Source: Brooklawnia cerclae
GTDB taxonomy: Bacteria > Actinomycetota > Actinomycetes > Propionibacteriales > Propionibacteriaceae
Direction of reading: 5' to 3'
Length of the DNA: 64,000 nucleotides
NCBI RefSeq assembly: GCF_011758645.1
Contig: NZ_JAAMOZ010000001.1
Span: 434,001 to 498,000 of the forward strand
The notes under the pieces were generated by a model. That model did no database searches, was not told the origin of the DNA, and saw nothing but the letters and a program-made list of their open reading frames with translations. The position numbers and the translations under genes were made by a program. Positions within the stretch are counted from its first letter, which is position 1, and each line of letters starts with the position of its first letter. This document shows, piece by piece, positions 28,180 to 37,140 of the stretch.

Positions 28180-29418
28180 TCAGGCGCCCGCCGTCGTCCA
28201 GGCGACCTCGAAGTCGTCCGCGTCGTCGACCAGCAGGGAGCCGGACAGGCCGGCCGAGACCGGGGCGAGCAGCTGCCGTCCGTTCGTGCTGCCGTCGGTG
28301 TAGGTGAAGCTGACGGCGAACTGCAGCACCACGGAGAGCTGGCCCACCGTCTGATCCGCGGGGTCGAGCGCGGGGACGGCGTCGGCGAACGGGGAGTTGA
28401 CGAGTTCCCACCGCACGCTGGCCGGATCGTACGGGTAGGAGGGGACGATGCTGTTCGGGCAGCCCTCGGGTTGCAGGGTGCCGGCGTTCATACACGCCTG
28501 GAGGGTCTCGCGCCCGGCGTCGAGCAGCGCCTGTTTGCCCTGGTCGGTCAGTTCCGGGGTGAGGACGCGCTGTACCTGGCCCTGGTACTCGAGGTTGGTG
28601 ATGGTGAGCTCGTTGTTGGCCGGATAGGTGATCAGCGGTAGCCCGGTGCCGACCTGGTAGCGTCCCGGCAACAACTCGGCCAGGCCTCCACCGGGCACGG
28701 CCGTGTCGTTGAGCAGGATCGGCAGCTCCTGGGCGTTGGGGTTGCGGAACTCGACCTGCACCGTGGACGCGGCGAGCTGCCACGAGCCGGTGTCGTCGCG
28801 GGTGACCCGGAACCGGGTCTGCACATCCTGGCCCCCGATGCGATAGCTCGCGGCCACCTCGGTGGTCGCGCTGTCCACCTGCGGAACTCGGATGTCGGAG
28901 ATCGGGAAGCTCGCCAGCGACCGTGCGTACGCGTCCGGCCTGATGGCGGCGGTGCTGCCGGCGCCGAGAGGGCCCATCGACATCGCGGTCGCGGTGTCGC
29001 CCGCGGCGAGGGCCTCCAGGTACTGGCGGACGACCTCGTCGGCCCGGGCGAACCTCGGCCCCTGCGTCTGGGACGGCTCGACGATCGTGTCCTGGTCGGG
29101 CAACGGGTCGTACCAGAAGCGCACGTAGGCCCATCCGGCGCCCACCCCCACGATGACCAGGGCGATCGTCCAGGCGATCATGCGTTTCCAGGGAAAGCGG
29201 AACACGCGGGCCTCGGGCTCCGGTGCCGGGATCTCGTATCTGTCGGCCGGCCGGTCGAATCGGCTCGCGGTGCGGGCCCCGGGCGGCCCCGACCAGGCGG
29301 GACGACGGATCGTCGTGTCGCCGCGTACGGGAGTGGCCTGTGAGACCGGATCGGCCTGGAAGACCGGCCGTGGTGAGACCGGACGCTCGAATCCGTCGTC
29401 GGCGTGCTGGTCGACCAC
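28180..29418 (-). CDS. Membrane-anchored protein of unknown function
   Basis: 412 aa; not recognised. Residues 1-79 are hydrophilic and Pro/Arg-rich (cytoplasmic). One TM at ~80-98 (MIAWTIALVIVGVGAGWAYV) leads to a ~310-residue outside domain. It starts with RADEVVRQYLEALAAGDTATAMSMG, which resembles the opening of NTF2-like/DUF4878 lumazine-type folds, followed by repeated beta strands. A second Cys pair (LQACMNAGTLQPEGC) may form a disulfide. GTG start with GGGAGG upstream. It lies 22 bp after korB on the same strand. Confidence 0.6.
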   Translation of the reverse strand: MVDQHADDGFERPVSPRPVFQADPVSQATPVRGDTTIRRPAWSGPPGARTASRFDRPADRYEIPAPEPEARVFRFPWKRMIAWTIALVIVGVGAGWAYVRFWYDPLPDQDTIVEPSQTQGPRFARADEVVRQYLEALAAGDTATAMSMGPLGAGSTAAIRPDAYARSLASFPISDIRVPQVDSATTEVAASYRIGGQDVQTRFRVTRDDTGSWQLAASTVQVEFRNPNAQELPILLNDTAVPGGGLAELLPGRYQVGTGLPLITYPANNELTITNLEYQGQVQRVLTPELTDQGKQALLDAGRETLQACMNAGTLQPEGCPNSIVPSYPYDPASVRWELVNSPFADAVPALDPADQTVGQLSVVLQFAVSFTYTDGSTNGRQLLAPVSAGLSGSLLVDDADDFEVAWTTAGA

Positions 29419-29440
29419 CAGGCTCCCTCCCGCTACCGGT

Positions 29441-30532
29441 TCAGTCGAGCACCCAGGTGTCGTCGCCCGTCAGCAGGGCCTGGAGAGCCTCGTCGGTAGC
29501 CGCTTCCGCATCATCGTCAGGGCTGACGGGACCATTGTGGCCGATCTCGGTGGCAATCTGCTGCCGGGCGAGGTCGTCGAAGGCCGGACGGTCGACGTCG
29601 CGGAAGATGCCGACGGGGCTCTGCCGCATCCGGCCGGAGTCGGTCAGCCGTGACAGGGCGAACGCGAAGGTCGGATCGGTCCGGTGCGCGTCGTGACGCA
29701 GCACGGCGTCCAACCCGACCTCGGCCACGGGTGCGAGCGTCAGCTCGCCGGTCGCGGGGTCGCGGACGACTCCCGTCGCGCCGCTCGCGGTGACGATGGG
29801 CTCGCCGTGCTCCAGCTTGATCAGGCCGTCCCCGCCGGGGTTCGTGAGGTCGTCCCAGGCCCCGTCGTTGAAGATCGGGCAGTTCTGGTACACCTCGACC
29901 AGCGACGAGCCGCGATGCTCGAACGCCGCCCGGAGCACCGAGGTGAGATGTGCCCGGTCGGAGTCGATGCTGCGGGCCACGAAGGTGGCCTCCGACCCGA
30001 GCGCGAGCGAGACCGCGTTGAGCGGCACGTCCACGCTGCCCATCGGGCTCGACTTGGTGACCTTGCCCAGTTCGCTGGTGGGGGAGAACTGTCCCTTGGT
30101 GAGCCCGTAGATGCGGTTGTTGAACAGCACGACGGTGAGGTTGATGTTGCGGCGCAGCGCGTGCACCAGGTGGTTGCCGCCGATCGACAGGGCATCCCCG
30201 TCGCCGGTGGCGACCATGATGGCCAGGTCGGGCCGGGTCATCGCCAGCCCGGTGGCGATGGTCAGGGCGCGGCCGTGGATCGAGTGCAGGCCGTAGCTGT
30301 TGACGTAGTAGGGGAAACGGGACGAGCAGCCGATGCCGGAGATCACGACCGTGTTCTCGCGGGCGATACCCAACTCCGGCAGGAGTGCCTGCACGGCGTT
30401 GAGCACGGCGTAGTCGCCGCAGCCGGGGCACCAGCGCACCTCCTGATCGGAGGTGAACGACTTCCGGGTGAGGGGCTCGAGCGCAAGCGGAACGCCGGCG
30501 AGCCCGCCGACCAGGGCATGCGGATCAGTCAC
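29441..30532 (-). CDS. korB: 2-oxoacid:ferredoxin oxidoreductase, beta subunit (KorB-like)
   Basis: 363 aa. Thiamine diphosphate-binding subunit: WCPGCGDYAVLNAVQ and GIGCSSRFPYY supply cluster Cys; ATGDGDALSIGGNHLVHA is the ThDP/Mg motif; NCPIFNDGAW holds another Cys. With KorA it oxidises 2-oxoglutarate (or another 2-oxoacid) to the acyl-CoA, reducing ferredoxin. GTG start; overlaps korA by 8 bp. The substrate is assigned by similarity of the two-subunit, gamma-alpha fused form to mycobacterial KorAB. Confidence 0.88.
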   Translation of the reverse strand: MTDPHALVGGLAGVPLALEPLTRKSFTSDQEVRWCPGCGDYAVLNAVQALLPELGIARENTVVISGIGCSSRFPYYVNSYGLHSIHGRALTIATGLAMTRPDLAIMVATGDGDALSIGGNHLVHALRRNINLTVVLFNNRIYGLTKGQFSPTSELGKVTKSSPMGSVDVPLNAVSLALGSEATFVARSIDSDRAHLTSVLRAAFEHRGSSLVEVYQNCPIFNDGAWDDLTNPGGDGLIKLEHGEPIVTASGATGVVRDPATGELTLAPVAEVGLDAVLRHDAHRTDPTFAFALSRLTDSGRMRQSPVGIFRDVDRPAFDDLARQQIATEIGHNGPVSPDDDAEAATDEALQALLTGDDTWVLD

Positions 30533-32369
30533 GATCGGCCTCCTCCAGGGTGGCGATCAGATGTTCGGTGAGTTCGGAGACCGACAGCGGCAGGCCGCGC
30601 AGCCGGTTCCACGGCTGTGCGTCCACCAGGTATCGCGCCCGAAGCACGGTGGCGAGCTGCCCCAGGTTGATCTCCGGCACGATCACCCGCTCGTAGCGGT
30701 GGAGCAGGTCGCCGAGGTTCGCGGGCAGCGGGTTGAGGTGCCGGAGGTGGATCTGGGCGATCGGACGCCCCAGTTCGCGGACGCGCTGCACGGCCGCGGT
30801 GATCGACCCCCAGGTCGAGCCCCAGCCGACGACGGCGACCCGGGCGGCGCCGCTGGGATCGTCTAGCCGGGCGTCGGGAACCGGGATGCGTGCAATGCGG
30901 TCGGCCCGGAGCCGCGTCATGCGGTCGTGGTTGTCGGGGGCGTACGAGATGTCGCCCTTTCCGTCCAGCTTCTCCAGCCCGCCGAGACGGTGTTCGAGGC
31001 CGGGGGTCCCAGGGATCGCCCACGGCCGGTCGAGGGTGATCGGGTCGCGCTCGTAGGGCAGGAACGTACCGTCCTCGCTGTTGGGCGCGGTGGCGAACTT
31101 CGGGTCGATGGGCCTCATGGACGCGAGGTCGGGCACCAGCCAGGGCTCGGACCCGTTGGCCAGGTAGGCGTCGCTGAGGACGACGACCGGGGTGCGGTGT
31201 TCCAGCGCGATGCGGCACGCGTCCACGGCCGCGGCGAAGCAGTCGGACGGCGAGCTGGCCGCGATGACGGGCACCGGCGACTCGCCGTTGCGTCCCCACA
31301 GGGCCTGCAGCAGATCGGACTGCTCGGTCTTGGTGGGCATGCCGGTCGAGGGACCCGCACGTTGCACGTCGACGACCACCAGGGGAAGTTCCGTCATGAC
31401 CGCGAGGTTGATCATCTCCTGCTTGAGCGTGAAGCCGGGCCCCGACGTCGTGCACACTCCGAGCGACCCGCCGAAGGACGCGCCCAGCGCGGCGCCGACG
31501 GCGGCGATCTCGTCCTCGGCCTGGAAGGTGAGCACCCCGAACGACTTGCGGCGGGACAGTTCGTGCAGCAGATCGGAGGCGGGCGTGATCGGGTAGGCGC
31601 CGAGGTACAGCTGCAGGCCGGCGAGACGGGCCGCGGTCATCAGGCCCAGGGCCATGGCCTGGTTGCCCGAGATCTGGCGGTACCGGCCCGTGGGGAGCGT
31701 CGCGGGGGCCACCTCGTAGCGCACCGAGAACGTCTCGGTGTTCTCTCCGTAGTTCCAGCCCGCGTTGAGGGCCGCGATGTTGGCGTCCCGCACCGCCGGA
31801 TTGCCGGCGAACTTGTCGCGCAGCCAGGCGAGGGTCGGCGACAGGTCGCGGCTGTAGAGCCAGCTGATCAGCCCGAGCGCCAGCATGTTGCGGGTGCGGG
31901 CGGTCGCCTTACGTCCGAGCCCGAACTCCTTGACGGCCGTGGTCGTGATGGCGGTCAGATCGAGCGCGACGACCTGCCAGGCGTCCAGCGACCCGTCTTC
32001 CAGGGGATTGTGCTCGTAGCCCGCGTGCGCGAGGTTGCGCCGGGTGTACTCCGCCGTGTCGGTGACCACGACTCCGCCGCGGCGCAGGGCACTCAGGTGC
32101 ACCTTGAGAGCGGCCGGGTTCATCGCTACCAGGACGTCGAGGTCCTCGCCCGGGGTGACGATGTCCCTGTCGGCGAAGTGCACCTGGAAGCTGCTCACCC
32201 CGCCCAGGCTGCCCTGCGGCGCCCGGATCTCCGCGGGGAAGTCCGGAAGTGTGACGATGTCGTTGCCCTGCCGTGCCGAGTCCGCCCCTAGACGGTTGCC
32301 GGTGAGTTGCATGCCGTCGCCGGAGTCCCCGGCGAACCGCACCACAACCCGGCTCACCTGCTGTGGCAC
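30525..32369 (-). CDS. korA: 2-oxoacid:ferredoxin oxidoreductase, fused gamma-alpha subunit (KorA-like)
   Basis: 614 aa. The first ~190 residues are the gamma domain (RFAGDSGDGMQLTGNRLG ... DFPAEIRAPQGSLGGVSSFQVHF). The alpha domain follows from ~230 (GNQAMALGLMTAARLAGLQLYLGAYPITPASDLLHEL, binding CoA/ThDP), ending in a domain with VGWGSTWGSI. No ferredoxin domain is present. AGGGGG lies 5-6 nt before GTG 32369; TTG 32372 directly upstream is possible. It is transcribed with korB, divergently from the mptB-like gene. Confidence 0.88.
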   Translation of the reverse strand: MPQQVSRVVVRFAGDSGDGMQLTGNRLGADSARQGNDIVTLPDFPAEIRAPQGSLGGVSSFQVHFADRDIVTPGEDLDVLVAMNPAALKVHLSALRRGGVVVTDTAEYTRRNLAHAGYEHNPLEDGSLDAWQVVALDLTAITTTAVKEFGLGRKATARTRNMLALGLISWLYSRDLSPTLAWLRDKFAGNPAVRDANIAALNAGWNYGENTETFSVRYEVAPATLPTGRYRQISGNQAMALGLMTAARLAGLQLYLGAYPITPASDLLHELSRRKSFGVLTFQAEDEIAAVGAALGASFGGSLGVCTTSGPGFTLKQEMINLAVMTELPLVVVDVQRAGPSTGMPTKTEQSDLLQALWGRNGESPVPVIAASSPSDCFAAAVDACRIALEHRTPVVVLSDAYLANGSEPWLVPDLASMRPIDPKFATAPNSEDGTFLPYERDPITLDRPWAIPGTPGLEHRLGGLEKLDGKGDISYAPDNHDRMTRLRADRIARIPVPDARLDDPSGAARVAVVGWGSTWGSITAAVQRVRELGRPIAQIHLRHLNPLPANLGDLLHRYERVIVPEINLGQLATVLRARYLVDAQPWNRLRGLPLSVSELTEHLIATLEEADRD

Positions 32370-32509
32370 CAATACCCCCTGGTCTCGTGGTGCCCCTGTG
32401 ACTCAGGGCACCCTTCCCAGACTAGCCAGCGTCCCCAATCGGGCACAGGTTCGGGCAGTAGGCTGATCGGCATGTCCGGCATTCCTCCCGCTCCCGGGGT
32501 CCGCGAGCT

Positions 32510-34108
32510 GTGAGCGATTGGCTGGCGGCCTGTTGGGGTGACATCGTCGAGGCCTGGCGGGTCAGGGTGGTCCGGCGCGGGGTCCTCGGCACGGGACTGA
32601 TCGCGATCGGGTCGCTGTCGCCCGCCTATCTGCCGCGGAACTCGCCGTGGTGGCAGCTGTTCACCGACTGGGACGCCACGGGTACCCCGGTGCGGCTGTT
32701 CGGGACGACGATCACCATGGCCGGTCTGTTCCTGCTGTTGGACGCGTGGTTCCGGCTGCGTCCCCGGTCGTCGTCCGGCCACGGTTCGAGCATCGGCGAC
32801 CGATACGCGGCCCGGCATCTGCGGCACTGGGCGATCCTGGCCATCTGGGGTGCTCCCTTCCTGTTCGCCCCGCCGATCTTCAGCCACGACGCCTACAGCT
32901 ACGCCGCCCAGGGCTGGCTGATTCACAACGGCATCAACGCGTACGACGCGGGCCCCGCCGTCCTCCCGGGCGCTTTCGCCGACCAGGTGTCGTGGGTGTG
33001 GCGCGACACGCCGGCACCCTACGGCCCGCTGAGCCTGCAACTGCAGCATCTCGTCGTGGACATCTGCCGCTTCCACCCCTACACCGCGGCCGTGGCCATG
33101 CGGGTGCCCGCCCTCATCGGGGTCGGCCTGATCGGGCTCCTCATCCCGCGCATCGCGCGCCAGCGGGGGGCCGACCCCGCTTTCTCAGCGTGGTTCGCGA
33201 CGCTCAATCCCGTGCTGGTGATCGACTTCGTCGGCGGAGCGCACAACGACAGCCTGATGATGGGCCTGGTCGTGGCCGCCTTGTGGGTGACCGGCCTGCC
33301 CATGCCCCGGTGGCGGTTCCGTGTGCTGGGGCGCACGATCGCGACTGATCGGCTGGGGAACCTGTGGTGGCTGGTCGGTGCGGTGCTGGTCGGTCTGGGG
33401 GCCGCGATCAAGCAGCCCGCGATCATGACGGCGTACGCGTTACCGCTGATGGCCAGACCGTGGCTCAGTTGGCGCTCGCGCGACGTGGCCATCACGGTCG
33501 GGCGGGTGCTGCTCAGCGCCGCCATCGCGATCGGCACGTTCAGCCTGGTCAGCGTGATGACCGGGCTGGGATTCGGCTGGATCAACGCGGTCAACGTGCC
33601 CGGCATGGTGATCACGATCGCGCCGTTCACCGTGCTCGGCCAGGGCGTGCAGCTCGTCCTCGACTTCTTCCGGCTCGATCCCACGGGGTGGGCCGGCGTC
33701 CGTGCGACCAGGACCGTGGGCGTCGTCCTGGCCGGCACCGCGATCGGGGCGATGGCCCTGACGATCGCCCGGCGTCGTCCGCTGCAGTTCCTCGCGCTGG
33801 GGTATCTGACGGCGGCACTGGCGCTGCCCGCCGTCCGCAGCTGGTACATCCTGTGGGGAGGACTGCTTCTCCCGCTCAGCAAGCCACGCGGCCGTACCAC
33901 CAGCATCGCCATTTGGACGACGGTCGTCCTGCTCTGTTACGACGGTATCAACATGGCATGGCGTAACGACGCGTTGGCGCTGGGCTTCGCCGCGGCAGCC
34001 GGCATCTGGTGGCTCGCACGCACCCATCAGGCGGCATCGGAGGGTGCGGGTGATCGCCGCCATCGGATTCCCGCCACCGCGGCACACATCGAACTGGAGA
34101 AGAGATGA
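32510..34108 (+). CDS. MptB-like polyprenol-phosphomannose-dependent mannosyltransferase
   Basis: 532 aa, 12 or more TM helices, GT-C fold. HDAYSYAAQGWLIHNGINAYDAGP (acidic first outside loop with the catalytic Asp) and NPVLVIDFVGGAHNDSLMMGL are characteristic of the MptA/MptB family. Those enzymes add alpha-1,6-mannose from polyprenol-phosphate-mannose to lipomannan/lipoarabinomannan precursors. In a non-mycobacterial host it would act in a related lipoglycan. GTG start whose TGA-overlapping position closes a 13-codon reading frame from ATG 32472. Overlaps the next gene by 4 bp although that gene is metabolically unrelated. Confidence 0.8.
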   Translation: MSDWLAACWGDIVEAWRVRVVRRGVLGTGLIAIGSLSPAYLPRNSPWWQLFTDWDATGTPVRLFGTTITMAGLFLLLDAWFRLRPRSSSGHGSSIGDRYAARHLRHWAILAIWGAPFLFAPPIFSHDAYSYAAQGWLIHNGINAYDAGPAVLPGAFADQVSWVWRDTPAPYGPLSLQLQHLVVDICRFHPYTAAVAMRVPALIGVGLIGLLIPRIARQRGADPAFSAWFATLNPVLVIDFVGGAHNDSLMMGLVVAALWVTGLPMPRWRFRVLGRTIATDRLGNLWWLVGAVLVGLGAAIKQPAIMTAYALPLMARPWLSWRSRDVAITVGRVLLSAAIAIGTFSLVSVMTGLGFGWINAVNVPGMVITIAPFTVLGQGVQLVLDFFRLDPTGWAGVRATRTVGVVLAGTAIGAMALTIARRRPLQFLALGYLTAALALPAVRSWYILWGGLLLPLSKPRGRTTSIAIWTTVVLLCYDGINMAWRNDALALGFAAAAGIWWLARTHQAASEGAGDRRHRIPATAAHIELEKR

Positions 34109-35049
34109 GCGACGATCCCGAACTGCTGATCGACAAGGCCGATGGTGTCGGCACCATCACCCTCAACCGCCCGAGGCGGATCAACGCGCTGTCCCTCGGC
34201 ATGATCGAGGAACTGACCGGCCGACTCACCTCCTGGGCCGACGACGCCTCGGTGAGCCGGGTCGTGTTGCGCGGGGCCGGGGAGCGGGGCTTCAGCGCGG
34301 GGGCCGACGTGCGGTGGCTGCGTGACGCCGTGCTGGACGACCAGGCGGCCGCCCTCGGCTTCCTGCTCGCCGAGTACCGGTTGGACGCACTGGTGGCGTC
34401 CTTCCCCAAGCCGGTGACCGCGCACCTCGTGGGCATCTCCATGGGCGGGGGGCTCGGCCTCGGTGCTCACCGGACGTATCGGGTGGGCGTGCCGGCCACA
34501 CGATGGGCGATGCCGGAGGTCGCGATCGGGCTGTGGCCCGACGTCGGCATGTGCTTCGAGCTGTCGCGGACGCCCGGGCAGGTGGGTGCGCACCTGGCGA
34601 TGACCGGTGACAGCATCGACGGTGCCTCCGCCCTGTGGGCGGGGCTGCTGGACGAGTGCCCCGGCGCCGAGGCATCGTCGTCGTCCCTGGCTCGTGCGGC
34701 GGTGTGGATCGACGAGTGCTACGCCTCGGACGATCCGGTGGAGATCGTGGGCAGGCTGGCCCAGCACGCCGATCCGGCGGCCCAGGAAGCGGCCCGGACC
34801 ATCCGATCGCGCAGCCCCTTGTCGGTGGCCGTGGCACTGGGGGCCGTACGCCGGGCCGCTCAGCTGCCCGACGTCGACGCCGTGCTCGACCAGGATCGTG
34901 CCCTCGCGCGGACGACCATGGCCGATCCGGACGACTTCGTCGAGGGCGTGCGCGCGAAGATGGTCGATCGGGACGGTGCTCCCCGCTGGCGCCACGCCCG
35001 CCTGGAGGACGTCACCCCCACCGAGGTCGAGGCGCGATTCGGCGCCTGA
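34105..35049 (+). CDS. Enoyl-CoA hydratase/isomerase family, 3-hydroxyisobutyryl-CoA hydrolase-like
   Basis: 314 aa. Crotonase fold: TLNRPRRINALSLGMIEEL, oxyanion loops GFSAGADVRWL and SMGGGLGLGAHRTYRV. MPEVAIGLWPDVGMCFELSRTPG matches the HIBCH signature, with catalytic Glu (MPE) and Asp (PDVG) both present. HIBCH releases 3-hydroxyisobutyrate in valine breakdown. It is somewhat shorter than the usual ~340-350 aa, lacking part of the C-terminal region. Start in an ATGA overlap with the mptB-like gene, preceded by GGAGAAGAG. Confidence 0.75.
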   Translation: MSDDPELLIDKADGVGTITLNRPRRINALSLGMIEELTGRLTSWADDASVSRVVLRGAGERGFSAGADVRWLRDAVLDDQAAALGFLLAEYRLDALVASFPKPVTAHLVGISMGGGLGLGAHRTYRVGVPATRWAMPEVAIGLWPDVGMCFELSRTPGQVGAHLAMTGDSIDGASALWAGLLDECPGAEASSSSLARAAVWIDECYASDDPVEIVGRLAQHADPAAQEAARTIRSRSPLSVAVALGAVRRAAQLPDVDAVLDQDRALARTTMADPDDFVEGVRAKMVDRDGAPRWRHARLEDVTPTEVEARFGA

Positions 35050-35087
35050 GCCGCCGCTGGCGGTGTCGTCCGGCCGCGTCTGCTTGC

Positions 35088-35152
35088 TCCCGCGCGCCAA
35101 ATGGCCTCCCGCGCGCGAGATTTCGATCGCGGGAGACGATCATGCGCGCGGG
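35088..35152. repeat. 65-bp direct repeat, copy 1
   Basis: Matches the copy at 36140-36204 at 61 of 65 positions, same orientation. Each copy has nested inverted arms: outer CCCGCGCGC/GCGCGCGGG and inner CTCCCGCG/CGCGGGAG. Copy 1 overlaps the last 13 bp of the minus-strand AbiEi-like gene, so the repeat supplies its final codons and stop. Confidence 0.85.
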
Positions 35153-36072
35153 AAGGAGGGACGGCCTCCGACCGCCCATGCGCGTCGTTCCAGCAGATCG
35201 CACAGGTCGCGGGCGAATCCCGGACCGTCCCTCAGGTCGTCCCACATCCAGCGGTGTATCCACCATTCCTGACGCAGAAGCCTGTTCTCGCGCCGCTTCT
35301 CCTGCGCGATGACGTCGCGAGCGGTTCGGCCCGGGGGAACGAGGCGGCCGTACTTGACGAGGCCGTCGAACTCCCCGAGGACGCCCAGGTCGGGCCAGGC
35401 GAAGTCGGCCCGCGCCAGCAGCCGGCCCGCGTCGTCGCGTATCTCGTGCTGCAGGAGCGGTCGCGGAACGCCGCACGTGATCATCCAGTAGCGGCTCTCC
35501 GATTCGCCGGGTGACTCCGCGAGGGGATCGGCATGGTCGAGCGCCCAGGCGATCGTCCTCGACCCGCGGCGGCGACCGAGCGCGGCCTCGTCTCGTAAAG
35601 GCTCGGACGAGGTCAGCAGCCGCCACCCGGCGTCGACCACCCAGAGGGCTTCGTCGGGTTCACAGAGGCCGGCCAGGTCGATGACCGTGCGCGCCAGCGA
35701 GGTGACCCTCATGCCCTGCAGTTCCACCACGTCGTCGTCTCGCAGAGGCCGCGCGTGCGTCCACAGCGTTTTCGTCGCCCGTCCGCCAGAAGCCCGGTCC
35801 CGCGTCACGTGGACGCGTCCCAGGAGCCTTCTCGGCACCGGCAGCCCCCACATGACCGCCGCGGACGCATGACTGAGCACGGCCCCCGGGCCGAGCGCCG
35901 GCAGCGTGGTACGGACGAGGACCAGGTGCCGGGCGTCCGGATCGTCGGGAAGCGCGCCACGCAGATAGCCACCGTGGCGGGGGTGGCTCAAGGCCCCGTC
36001 CCGCACCATCGAGCGCACGTCGGCGGGCGACAGCCCTGCGTCCATCAATTCTGTGTATCTGAGCGTGTCCAT
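35140..36072 (-). CDS. AbiEi-type antitoxin-domain protein with a C-terminal nuclease-like domain
   Basis: 310 aa. N-terminal wHTH of the AbiEi_4/type IV TA antitoxin class: YTELMDAGLSPADVRSMVRDGALSHPRHGGYLRG, then SHASAAVMWGLPVP. The C-terminal third resembles a PD-(D/E)xK/DUF559 restriction-like core: RADFAWPDLGVLGEFDGLVKYG then QEKRRENRLLRQ, with Asp, Glu and Lys in the expected order. Such solo proteins are common in actinobacteria, usually without a cognate AbiEii toxin; none is adjacent here. Clear ATG start. The gene is bracketed by 65-bp direct repeats. Function unknown; a mobile defence-like cassette is possible. Confidence 0.7.
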   Translation of the reverse strand: MDTLRYTELMDAGLSPADVRSMVRDGALSHPRHGGYLRGALPDDPDARHLVLVRTTLPALGPGAVLSHASAAVMWGLPVPRRLLGRVHVTRDRASGGRATKTLWTHARPLRDDDVVELQGMRVTSLARTVIDLAGLCEPDEALWVVDAGWRLLTSSEPLRDEAALGRRRGSRTIAWALDHADPLAESPGESESRYWMITCGVPRPLLQHEIRDDAGRLLARADFAWPDLGVLGEFDGLVKYGRLVPPGRTARDVIAQEKRRENRLLRQEWWIHRWMWDDLRDGPGFARDLCDLLERRAWAVGGRPSFPRA

Positions 36073-36139
36073 GCCCGGATCATGGGCGGATTCGGCAGCA
36101 GGTGGTCACGATCCACAGCCCCGCCCGACGTCGGGGCGT

Positions 36140-36204
36140 TCCCGCGCGCCAAATGGTCTCCCGCGCGCGAGATTTCGATCGCGGGAGACGATTTCGCGCG
36201 CGGG
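36140..36204. repeat. 65-bp direct repeat, copy 2
   Basis: Second copy, 68 bp upstream of the AbiEi-like start codon and 28 bp from the end of the exonuclease gene. It differs from copy 1 at four positions, three of them clustered beside the outer right arm. The nested palindromes are kept. Confidence 0.85.
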
Positions 36205-36231
36205 TCCGGGAGCCGTCGCCGCGAGCGGGCC

Positions 36232-37095
36232 TCACACCGCGTAGTCGACGACCACGGGGGCGTGGTCGCTCAGCCTCTCGTCCCGGCTCGGATCGCGGTC
36301 GGTGCCGCCCGAGGTGGCCAGACGTGCCAGGCCGGGGGTCGCCATGTGGTAGTCGATCCGCCACCCCACGTCGTTGGCGAAAGCCGCCCCACGCCAGCTC
36401 CACCACGAATAGGGGCCCGCCAGGCCGGGATGCAATGTGCGCACGACGTCGACCATGGTCCTCGGTGACAGCTGGGCGTCCAACCATGCCCGTTCCTCGG
36501 GCAGGAAACCCGCGGACCTGGTGTTGCTGCGCCAGTTGCGCAGATCGAGCGGGGTGTGCGCGATGTTGAAGTCACCGAGCACGAGATAGTGACGTCCCCG
36601 GGCCGCGGCGGCGCGCCGGGCGCGGACGAGGAACTGTTCGAAGCCGGCGAGGAAGGCCATCTTGTCGTCGTAGCGCCGCTTGGCCCCCTCGGGGTCGTCG
36701 CTGCGACCGTCGCCCTCGGGGGTGTCGCCCTTGGGCACATAGACGCTCGCGACGCACAGGGGTGCGTCCGCGAGATCGACCTCGACGTAGCGTCCCGCGC
36801 TCGCGAAAGCGCGCAGCCCTCGTGGCAGGACGCCACCCGACTCGCTCCAGTCGCGCCACGTGCGCACGGCGGCCGCGGGCTCGCGGGTGAGCAGGGCAAC
36901 CCCGTTCCGTCCGGCACGATCGCCCTCGTCGTAGGCGAGGTGATAGTCGCCGAAGGCGCCCGGCGGCAACTGGGGGGTGGGGCAGCGCACTTCTTGCAGC
37001 GCGATCACGTCGCAGCCCCTGCCGCCCAGCCATTCACCGAACCCCCGCCGCACGCTCGCCCGGATGCCGTTGACGTTGAAGGTGGCTATGCGCAT
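36232..37095 (-). CDS. xth: Exodeoxyribonuclease III family AP endonuclease
   Basis: 287 aa. EEP-fold nuclease: MRIATFNVNGIRASVRRG, VIALQEVR (metal-binding Glu), YVPKGD, LGDFNIAH (Asp/Asn), YSWWSWRG and the C-terminal LSDHAPVVVDY with catalytic His. Acts in base-excision repair on abasic sites. The ATG at 37095 gives a full-length domain; longer extension in the frame lies across the divergent neighbour and is rejected. Confidence 0.9.
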   Translation of the reverse strand: MRIATFNVNGIRASVRRGFGEWLGGRGCDVIALQEVRCPTPQLPPGAFGDYHLAYDEGDRAGRNGVALLTREPAAAVRTWRDWSESGGVLPRGLRAFASAGRYVEVDLADAPLCVASVYVPKGDTPEGDGRSDDPEGAKRRYDDKMAFLAGFEQFLVRARRAAAARGRHYLVLGDFNIAHTPLDLRNWRSNTRSAGFLPEERAWLDAQLSPRTMVDVVRTLHPGLAGPYSWWSWRGAAFANDVGWRIDYHMATPGLARLATSGGTDRDPSRDERLSDHAPVVVDYAV

Positions 37096-37140
37096 GACGG
37101 CAAAACTACCGCCATGGGGCCCCCGGTTAGTCTGGTCGTC

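Noticed and set aside
26312-28303. 663-codon plus-strand frame opposite the M13 peptidase
   Set aside because: The minus strand encodes a complete metallopeptidase with HEIGH and Glu ligands; the plus frame is a shadow.
32472-32513. 13-codon frame (MSGIPPAPGVREL) ending on the start codon of the mptB-like gene
   Set aside because: Translational coupling is possible but there is no ribosome site; chance is as likely.
35140-36072. Complete AbiE toxin-antitoxin pair
   Set aside because: Only the antitoxin-type gene is present; the neighbours are an enoyl-CoA hydratase-like gene and exonuclease III, not an AbiEii nucleotidyltransferase.
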